Part shown: one piece after another, positions 48,169 through 55,429 of the stretch
How positions within the stretch are numbered: position 1 is the first letter of the stretch
Layout: every line of letters begins with the position of its first letter
From: Spirosoma fluviale
GTDB taxonomy: Bacteria > Bacteroidota > Bacteroidia > Cytophagales > Cyclobacteriaceae
DNA length: 55,429 bases
Direction: 5' to 3'
Assembly: GCA_945868725.1 (NCBI GenBank)
Contig: CAMBMU010000007.1
Coordinates: 1-55,429 of the forward strand
Position numbers and translations under genes: made by a program
The notes under the pieces: generated by a model
The model's database searches: none
What the model was told of the DNA's origin: nothing
What the model saw: only the letters and a program-made list of their open reading frames with translations

Positions 48169-50907
48169 ATGTCTATTCCCTCCAACACCTATTCTTTGGG
48201 TAAAATCCTAGCAATCCTTTTCTTGGGAGTTGGTGCCATTCTAGCAGCATATTCCTTGATTAGTCCCAGTTTTACCCATCCCAATCTCCAAACGGGTGCT
48301 TTTTTGGATAGGTTGCCCGTACCCTTTTCGAAAGTAAATGTAGGGGAAGTCGAAATTCCAATTCAAGTGGATCACTTTCTTGTTTTCCAAAACTACCAAG
48401 TAACACGCTACCCTTTTACACCGAATGAAAATTACCTCTTCGGTATTTTTATTTTACTTGCTTCCGTCACTGTTTTAGCAAATCTAAGTAGGTTTAAAAA
48501 AATACCCTTTATCGGAGCTGGTGCCGGATGGATTCTACTCCTTACCCTTTCCAACTTCAATGGACTAAATATTGGAGGCCCAAGTTCAAGTCTTTCGCTC
48601 CTGTTACTTTTAGGCGCCACCTTGATTCCTACCATTTACTTCCATATCTGGGGAACCCAATTTCCCTTCTGGATCCGTTGGCTAGTCATTGCAGGTGCCA
48701 CAGGAGGCACCCTAATTACTGTCATCTGGATAAGCCCGATCATTAATCCCAGCCTTTACTTAGCTGAGCAAAGTTTAATTATTGGAATTGGGTTTAGCAT
48801 TGCTTGGATTTTTTGGCAAGGCCATGGGATGCTATCGGGACTATTAATTCTTATTTCAAAAGCCAATGCAGGCCTAAATACCAAAACCAGCATTCAATTC
48901 GCTGCAGTCGCCCTACTCTATCTTGGATTACTTTTTGTTTTACTTCTCCATGTTAAAGGAGATGTCACTTGGCCGATCGCCGATTTCTTACCCCTTTATC
49001 TCATCCTTCCATTAGGGCTATTGGGATGGCATTCCACACGAGAAAAATTAGCCCAAAGTGATAATTTAGCCAGTTCAACTCAAATCCTCCAAAACTTATA
49101 TTTTTTGGGTTTTGCATGTACCTTATGGACAATTTGGAAGTTGACATTATCCCATAATCAAGCAGGAGAAGAGCTGATTAAGCATTTGGTGATTTACTCC
49201 CAACTAGGATTTTCGCTATTCTTCTTTATTTACCTAGCAATCAACTTTTTTCCACTAATGCACCGAGGAAAGGCTGTTCATCCGGTGCTGTACAAACCCT
49301 TTGTCCTACCGTATTACCACCTCCGAATCGGAGGAACGATTGCCTTCATGGTTATTACAACCTTTTTGGAAGCCATTATTGCATCCCAAGTAAGTGCTTT
49401 AACTAGCAATATTGTGGCGGATTACTACTATCAAACCAATCAAAAGCTTGAAGCAAGTATCCTCTATGAAAATAGTTGGGACCAGTATCGATACAACCCA
49501 AAGGCAAAAAATCTAACTGCACAACTCCTTTTTGAATTAGACCAACCAAGTTTGGCTAAGGAGCACTTGGAAGAAAGCTTTGATCTAGCTCCGCAGGTAG
49601 ACAATATTCTACTCCTATCGGAGCGGCTTCAAAAAGAGAATAAACCATTTGAGGCAGTTTTTTACCTTAAAAATGGCTTACAATTCTTTCCAAATAACCC
49701 GTATCTCAGTCAAAACCTAGCCTTGCTTTATACCCTGGTCAAAAAAGACGAGGAAGCGCAAGCCCTCTTTGCTGACCTCTCCAAAAACAATTTGGTAGCA
49801 GCTGCAAATTGGCTTGCTATTTCTGCTAAACTAGGGAAAAAAGTGGAAATCCCTGAAGCAGAAGAAGACCTTATTTTTCTGATCAATCAGGTGGCCACAG
49901 AACGAAAAAACGGAACGCTAGTTGATGCACAAATTTTGAATCTCTTGAAGGAAAAGCTAGCAAAAGAAAGTTCTCCACTTCTACTTCAAGCGGGGTACCG
50001 GAATTTGCTGGCTACCCAAAATCTAGAAGACCCAACCAAAGATCTCGCCTTTTTGGATTCCTTGGCAAAAAGGGAAGAGGTACTAGAATATACCATGCAG
50101 GTTCAGGAAACTGCGATTTTGAGAAGTTTGGGAGCAGGAAGAATCAACGAGGGAGTCAAAAATTTGAATGGCCTCGCTTTTCGAAATCCAGGTGATGCCG
50201 CCTACTACCTCAATTTGTCCGGGCTTGTATTGGCGCAGCAACTCGATTTTGAAAAAGCTGCCAAGGATTTTGCTTTTTCGGCAGAAAAAGGATTTCAAGC
50301 TCCGCTTCCCATCCATGAAGCAATCCGAAATTGGCAAGGTACAAGCAATGATGAACCCGAGCAGAGTAACCTGGTTCAAGCTGAGTTCGCCTTCTTGGGA
50401 ACATTCAACCAGTCTCATCCTCAAAAATTATTCAACGAATGGAAGAACATCCCTTCGGCAAAATTCAAGTTGGAGGTTGCATTGAAACTACTGAGCCATA
50501 AAGCACATGGCCTTACGACGCCGCAGCTGCAGGAGATTGGTGCCTTTTTGAAAGGAAAAACAGACCGAATAGCAGATTTAGATGCATTTCTTCAAGCACC
50601 AGATTGGACCAATGCGAATTCGTTGCGCTCATTTACCAAGTTTATAAGTTCCTCAGAGGAACTCACCGCCAATCCCTATTTCGGCCCCTTAATTTGGACT
50701 GCCTATTTGCAAAACAAAGATAAACTACAAGCCTACGAGCTGCTTCAATCTGCCAGTGAATTTACTAAGGATCCGCTACTTTGGGCAAAGAAAGTACAGG
50801 CAGCTCAAGATCTTGGGCTGGATCAATATGCCGCAGCAGCTCGAGAAGAAATGAAGACCTGGATGAGAGAAGAAGAAATTGAAGCCCTTTTGGGGGAGAT
50901 GAATTGA
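48169..50907 (+). CDS. Large polytopic membrane protein with C-terminal TPR-like region, function unknown
   Basis: About 10 hydrophobic helices in first ~430 aa, then repeats such as ASILYENSWDQYRYNPKAKNLTAQLLFELDQPSLAKEHLEESFDLAPQVD; likely start at 48169 (ORF opens 48133). Confidence 0.8.
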   Translation: MSIPSNTYSLGKILAILFLGVGAILAAYSLISPSFTHPNLQTGAFLDRLPVPFSKVNVGEVEIPIQVDHFLVFQNYQVTRYPFTPNENYLFGIFILLASVTVLANLSRFKKIPFIGAGAGWILLLTLSNFNGLNIGGPSSSLSLLLLLGATLIPTIYFHIWGTQFPFWIRWLVIAGATGGTLITVIWISPIINPSLYLAEQSLIIGIGFSIAWIFWQGHGMLSGLLILISKANAGLNTKTSIQFAAVALLYLGLLFVLLLHVKGDVTWPIADFLPLYLILPLGLLGWHSTREKLAQSDNLASSTQILQNLYFLGFACTLWTIWKLTLSHNQAGEELIKHLVIYSQLGFSLFFFIYLAINFFPLMHRGKAVHPVLYKPFVLPYYHLRIGGTIAFMVITTFLEAIIASQVSALTSNIVADYYYQTNQKLEASILYENSWDQYRYNPKAKNLTAQLLFELDQPSLAKEHLEESFDLAPQVDNILLLSERLQKENKPFEAVFYLKNGLQFFPNNPYLSQNLALLYTLVKKDEEAQALFADLSKNNLVAAANWLAISAKLGKKVEIPEAEEDLIFLINQVATERKNGTLVDAQILNLLKEKLAKESSPLLLQAGYRNLLATQNLEDPTKDLAFLDSLAKREEVLEYTMQVQETAILRSLGAGRINEGVKNLNGLAFRNPGDAAYYLNLSGLVLAQQLDFEKAAKDFAFSAEKGFQAPLPIHEAIRNWQGTSNDEPEQSNLVQAEFAFLGTFNQSHPQKLFNEWKNIPSAKFKLEVALKLLSHKAHGLTTPQLQEIGAFLKGKTDRIADLDAFLQAPDWTNANSLRSFTKFISSSEELTANPYFGPLIWTAYLQNKDKLQAYELLQSASEFTKDPLLWAKKVQAAQDLGLDQYAAAAREEMKTWMREEEIEALLGEMN

Positions 50908-50980
50908 GAGATTTCATGTATTTTTAAAGCAAATGAGTACCTTTCCATATTGCTAAACCAACAAGTAAACAAATATCACC

Positions 50981-51697
50981 ATGAGCAAAGTCATTGAAAC
51001 GCACGAGATCAATAAAACCTATAAAATGGGTTCTGAAATTATTCAGGCTTTGAAATCGGTTAGCATCAGCGTAAACAAAGGAGAATACGTCGCTTTCATG
51101 GGGCCTTCTGGATCAGGAAAATCCACCTTGATGAACATCATTGGTTGCTTAGACTCTCCTACCTCTGGCAGCTATGTGCTCGCAGGAAAAGATGTCAGCG
51201 ACATGAGTGAAAACGAGTTGGCCGACATTCGAAACAAGGAAATTGGCTTCGTCTTCCAAACTTTCAACTTGCTACCAAGAGCTACTTGCTTAGACAACGT
51301 GGCACTGCCACTGGTTTATGCAGGCTATTCTAAATCAGAGCGCCAAGAAATTGCATTCACAGCACTAGACAATGTGGGTCTAGGCGACCGAACAACACAC
51401 CGTCCGAACGAACTTTCAGGTGGCCAGCGACAGCGTGTGGCTATTGCCAGAGCATTGGTCAACAGCCCTAGTATCATTTTGGCGGATGAGCCAACAGGTA
51501 ACCTTGATTCCAAAACCTCTTACGGTATCATGGAACTTTTTCATGAGCTACATGCCAAAGGAAATACGATTATCATGGTGACCCACGAGGATGATATTGC
51601 CCATTATGCTCACCGAATCGTGCGTCTCCGAGATGGCTTGGTTGAATCAGATAAGGTCAATTCAAATCCTAACCGAGCGCTAGTGACATCTGCCTAA
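50981..51697 (+). CDS. ABC transporter ATP-binding protein (MacB/LolD-type)
   Basis: [56 protein letters not shown]. Confidence 0.93.
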   Translation: MSKVIETHEINKTYKMGSEIIQALKSVSISVNKGEYVAFMGPSGSGKSTLMNIIGCLDSPTSGSYVLAGKDVSDMSENELADIRNKEIGFVFQTFNLLPRATCLDNVALPLVYAGYSKSERQEIAFTALDNVGLGDRTTHRPNELSGGQRQRVAIARALVNSPSIILADEPTGNLDSKTSYGIMELFHELHAKGNTIIMVTHEDDIAHYAHRIVRLRDGLVESDKVNSNPNRALVTSA

Positions 51698-51705
51698 TTC
51701 TAGAT

Positions 51706-52254
51706 ATGAAAATTTATACTAAAACAGGGGATCAAGGGATCACCTCCTTATTGGGCGGAGTACGGGTACCCAAATCAGATTTACGTATAGATGCCTATGG
51801 TACCTTGGATGAATTAAATGCCTACATTGGCCTACTTCGAGATCAAGAAGTGAATAAAAAAAGAACGGAATTACTCCAAACTATCCAAGACCGATTATTC
51901 ACTATTGGGGCAGATTTGGCAACAGTTCCTGGCAAAGACAAGGTGAAAAAACCTGATCTACTTCCAGAGGATGTGGAAATTTTGGAAAGAGAAATGGATG
52001 CCATGGATGCTGAACTCCCCATGCTTACCGCCTTTATTCTCCCAGGTGGGCATACTGCAGTTTCGTTCTGTCATCTGGCCAGAACAGTTTGCAGGCGCTC
52101 CGAACGAATTGTAGTTGAGCTAGCTTCCGAAGAGCATGTATCGGAACTCGTCATCCAATACCTCAACCGACTTTCTGATTTCCTTTTTGTCTTGGGTCGG
52201 AAAATGGCTCAAGAATTGGAAGTTGAAGAAGTAACCTGGAAACCGCGTTGGTAG
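51706..52254 (+). CDS. Cob(I)yrinic acid a,c-diamide adenosyltransferase (PduO type)
   Basis: MKIYTKTGDQGITSLLGGVRVPKSDLRIDAYGTLDELNAYIGL, CRRSERIVVELA, YLNRLSDFLFVLGRKMA. Confidence 0.95.
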   Translation: MKIYTKTGDQGITSLLGGVRVPKSDLRIDAYGTLDELNAYIGLLRDQEVNKKRTELLQTIQDRLFTIGADLATVPGKDKVKKPDLLPEDVEILEREMDAMDAELPMLTAFILPGGHTAVSFCHLARTVCRRSERIVVELASEEHVSELVIQYLNRLSDFLFVLGRKMAQELEVEEVTWKPRW

Positions 52255-52308
52255 CCTTCGGCTGACGCAAGAAAAATATCCTTTGCAAAAATAAATGCAC
52301 CCTTCCTT

Positions 52309-53373
52309 ATGAGCACCATTTCAATTCCCGTTACCAAAACTACCCATTCCAAACTTTCGGAAACAGACTTCTCTTCCCTAGTTTTTGGAAAGTCCATTTC
52401 TGACCACATGTTTGTGGCGGACTACCAAAATGGAGCTTGGGGAGATTTTAGAATTGTGCCTTATGGTCCCATGGAAATTTACCCTGGAAATGCTACCCTT
52501 CACTATGGGCAAGCCATTTTCGAGGGCATGAAGGCGTATAAAAATGAAAAGGGACAAGTAATTGTCTTTAGGGCTGAGTCCAATGCCAGAAGGCTAAATG
52601 AATCAGCCAAGCGAATGTGCATGCCTACCGTACCTGAAAATATCTTCATTGAAGCGCTAAGACAATTGCTCTCTTTGGATAAAGGTTGGGTTCCTCAAGA
52701 AAAAGGATCAAGCCTGTATATTCGGCCATTTATGTTTGCGATGGACAATTACTTGGGTGTAAAGCCTTCCGAGAGCTATAGATTCATGATTTTTACCAGT
52801 CCAGTGGGCGCCTACTACACCAAACCGGTCTCTGTTAAGGTAGAAACGAACTACACCCGTGCCTGTGAAGGAGGTACTGGAGAAGCAAAAGCTGCGGGCA
52901 ACTATGCTGCATCGCTCTATCCAGCGCTTCAAGCACAAAAAGAGGGCTATGACCAGCTGCTTTGGACTGATGGCAAGACCCACAGCCAAATCGAAGAAAG
53001 TGGAACCATGAATGTCATGTTCAAAATCAAGGGGACTCTCATCACGGCACCGACTGGAAATGGGACTATCTTAAAAGGAATCACCCGAGACTCGGTTATC
53101 CAACTTGCAAAAGATTGGAGCCAGGAGCTTGTGGAGCGCTTCCTTACGGTAGCTGAACTTCAAGAGGCCTTGGAAAACGGGACCATGGAGGAGGCTTTTG
53201 GCGTAGGTACTGCAGCAACAATTGCTTTCATCAATAAAATCAATGTGAACGGGAAAGATTATTTTCTTCCAGAACCAAAGCCGGATGCCTTTTCCAAGCG
53301 TGTTCTAAGCACCTTGGATGGCATCAAATATGGAGAAATCCAGGATCCACACCAGTGGATGCTCAGCATTTGA
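52309..53373 (+). CDS. ilvE: Branched-chain amino acid aminotransferase
   Basis: LHYGQAIFEGMKAYKNEKG, RPFMFAMDNYLGVKPSESYRFMIFTSPVG, EAKAAGNYAASLYPALQAQKEGYDQLLWTD, IEESGTMNVMF. Confidence 0.96.
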   Translation: MSTISIPVTKTTHSKLSETDFSSLVFGKSISDHMFVADYQNGAWGDFRIVPYGPMEIYPGNATLHYGQAIFEGMKAYKNEKGQVIVFRAESNARRLNESAKRMCMPTVPENIFIEALRQLLSLDKGWVPQEKGSSLYIRPFMFAMDNYLGVKPSESYRFMIFTSPVGAYYTKPVSVKVETNYTRACEGGTGEAKAAGNYAASLYPALQAQKEGYDQLLWTDGKTHSQIEESGTMNVMFKIKGTLITAPTGNGTILKGITRDSVIQLAKDWSQELVERFLTVAELQEALENGTMEEAFGVGTAATIAFINKINVNGKDYFLPEPKPDAFSKRVLSTLDGIKYGEIQDPHQWMLSI

Positions 53374-53380
53374 AAACTAA

Positions 53381-53926
53381 ATGAAAAAAGCGCGCTCTAA
53401 ATTACTAGTAATCGGAACGGCAGTATTGACAATCCTCTTGATTGGTCATTTTTCCCTATCGATTCAAGCCCAAGAGCAGCCTAGAAAATTTTTACTCCTC
53501 AAAAGAGGATTCAATCAAAAATCTCAGATCCGCTTTTACCCAGGAGAAACCATCACCTACAAAAGTAAAAAAATCGGGTTTTTTGTCACCGATATACTCG
53601 TAAACTTAGATACGGAATACCTCTACCTGAGCGAAAACGTCTTGAAACCTTCGGATATTTTGGCCATTGATGTTCAAAGAAAAGATCCAAGAAATCGAAC
53701 CTTGAAAAATTTAACTGCGCTTTCATTAGGAGCTGGAAGCATGATTATTGGTTTGGAAGGCATCAACAATCTAACCCAAAAAGGACAGCTGAAAATCAGT
53801 GCTGGTGTAGCCAAAGCATCTGCCCTGCTGTTAGGTACTGGACTGGCCCTGCTGCCTCTTCGCTACAAAATTTTTACGCTCTCCGACAAAAATAAGGTGC
53901 AGCTCGTACTCCTTGAAATTGAATGA
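53381..53926 (+). CDS. Hypothetical protein with signal peptide and possible C-terminal TM helices
   Basis: N-term MKKARSKLLVIGTAVLTILLIGHFSLSIQAQEQ; intact 181-aa ORF, 7 bp after ilvE. Confidence 0.75.
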   Translation: MKKARSKLLVIGTAVLTILLIGHFSLSIQAQEQPRKFLLLKRGFNQKSQIRFYPGETITYKSKKIGFFVTDILVNLDTEYLYLSENVLKPSDILAIDVQRKDPRNRTLKNLTALSLGAGSMIIGLEGINNLTQKGQLKISAGVAKASALLLGTGLALLPLRYKIFTLSDKNKVQLVLLEIE

Positions 53927-53989
53927 GGGCATTGGCTGGTAAAACCGAGATTTTTTCCGATTTTTGCAACACATTTTTAACTTAGACAG

Positions 53990-55091
53990 ATGACTTCAGA
54001 CCAACTGAAAGACTTGAAAGCCCGCACATCGGCTTTGAGGAGGTATCTTTGACTACGATCGTAAGAAAGTAGAAATTCAAGACCTAGAGGCCGTATCGGC
54101 CCAAGCCGATTTCTGGAATAATCCAGATGAAGCTGAAAAAACCATGAAACAAATCCAAGCCAGAAAAGGCTGGACTTCCGCTTTTGAAAGCGTGGACCAG
54201 CGAATTGAGGATTTGGAGGTGCTGTATGAATTTTTTACCGCAGGAGAAGTAACTGAAGAGGAGCTTAAAAAAGACTTCCTGCTGAGCAAAGATGCAGTCG
54301 AAGAGCTTGAACTCAAGAAAATGCTCTCTGCCGAAGAAGATCAACTCAATGCAGTTCTTGAAATCAACCCAGGTGCTGGCGGAACAGAAAGTAACGATTG
54401 GGCATCCATCCTGATGCGTATGTACATCATGTGGGGAGAAAAAAATGGCTATAAGGTACGTGAAATGGATTTGCAGCCCGGAGAAGTTGCTGGCATCAAG
54501 TCCGCTACACTCCTCTTTGAAGGGCCATTGGCATACGGATTTCTAAAATCAGAAACAGGTGTACACCGCCTCGTACGGATCTCTCCTTTTGATTCAGGAG
54601 GAAGAAGGCATACTTCCTTTGCATCTGTATATGCCTATCCAGAAGTAGATGATTCGATCGAAATCGACATCAATCCTGGAGACGTGGAACTACATACTTC
54701 TAGATCTGGAGGTGCGGGTGGACAGAACGTAAACAAGGTGGAAACCAAAGTGCAGCTTACGCACAAGCCTACAGGCATTGTTGTCGTGTGCCAAGTGGAG
54801 CGCTCTCAACTTGCCAACAGAGAATTGGCCATGCAAATGTTGAAATCTCGATTGTACCAATTGGAGCTGGAAAAAAGAAATGCGGAAATCGCTAAAATCG
54901 AATCCTCCAAACTACGCGTGGACTTTGGTTCCCAAATCCGAAACTATGTGCTACATCCCTACAAGCTGGTCAAGGACAATCGCACAAGTCATGAAACCTC
55001 TGATGCCCAAGCTGTGCTTGATGGTGGCCTGAATGAATTTATGAAAGCATTCCTTCTTGCACAAAGCGAGGAAAGCGCAAACAAAGAATAA
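53990..55091 (+). CDS. prfB: Peptide chain release factor 2, expressed by programmed +1 frameshift: join(53990..54049, 54051..55091)
   Basis: Zero-frame [20 protein letters not shown] then TGA (54050-54052); +1 frame continues [14 protein letters not shown]... into the listed ORF 54144..55091; [28 protein letters not shown]-type motif ([11 protein letters not shown]). Confidence 0.96.
54038..54053 (+). other. Programmed +1 ribosomal frameshift signal of prfB (internal SD AGGAGG, slippery CTT TGA C)
   Basis: AGGAGGTATCTTTGAC, matching the RF2 autoregulatory frameshift pattern. Confidence 0.95.
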
Positions 55092-55097
55092 GTTACC

Positions 55098-55125
55098 AGG
55101 CCGAGGAAATCATCTTCGGCCTTTT
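55098..55125 (+). terminator. Terminator after prfB
   Basis: AGGCCGA ... TCGGCCT followed by TTT. Confidence 0.75.
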
Positions 55126-55142
55126 CATTGCTCCTACCTACC

Positions 55143-55429
55143 ATGAGGTTACTCCCCTCCTTTTTTACGCTCGATTTTTTTCTGCTCTGCTTGAGTAGCT
55201 TTTTATTTTTTTCAAGCTTCAACATGATCATTTCCGAATTACCTGCTTACTTAACTTCCATGGGAGGAGAATCCTATAAAGGATGGATTATCGCCCTCTT
55301 TACCCTGTCCGCAGGACTTTCAAGGCCCTTTAGCGGAAAGCTTGCAGATAAAATTGGTCGAATTCCTGTCATGATTTTTGGAGCCAGTGTCTGCTTTGTG
55401 GTTGGCTTAAGTTACCCGCTCCTTCACTT
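55143..55429 (+). CDS. MFS transporter, 5' part only (truncated by right window edge)
   Basis: MRLLPSFFTLDFFLLCLSSFLFFSSFNMIISELPAYLTSMGGESYKGWIIALFTLSAGLSRPFSGKLADKIGRIPVMIFGASVCFVVGLSYPLLH; open to the edge, missed by the ORF track. Confidence 0.85.
   Translation, partial: MRLLPSFFTLDFFLLCLSSFLFFSSFNMIISELPAYLTSMGGESYKGWIIALFTLSAGLSRPFSGKLADKIGRIPVMIFGASVCFVVGLSYPLLH

Overview
The window looks like a contiguous, gene-dense chromosomal segment from a Bacteroidota member. The lineage call (Cytophagales / Cyclobacteriaceae-like) is inferred from a T9SS type-B sorting domain protein, SprB-like repeats, an IPExxxVDY protein, a TIGR02757 protein and TAnnTTTG promoters. Most of it is housekeeping: galE, ABC-F ATPase, rRNA methyltransferase, greA, mgtE, rsmA, pdxA, DUF177-rpmF, fabH-efp-accBC, pyk, acpP-fabF-rnc-nadE-lgt, yidD, BamA-like, plsC, gatC, ilvE, prfB. 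The ORF track misses the prfB 5' end, which uses a programmed +1 frameshift (AGGAGG.TAT.CTT.TGA.C), and a 3'-truncated MFS gene at the right edge. Accessory content includes a toxin-first HigBA/RelE-type TA module with a 12-bp inverted repeat upstream, a ligase-helicase DNA-repair pair lacking the usual exonuclease and phosphoesterase partners, an NRAMP-fold transporter without the canonical DPGN/MPH metal-site motifs, a TonB-dependent receptor plus lipoprotein with an operator-like inverted repeat, and a structured accC-pyk intergenic region. I saw no CRISPR array, rRNA, recognisable tRNA, IS element or prophage. No clearly undescribed multi-gene system is demonstrable from sequence alone; the best leads are listed as findings.
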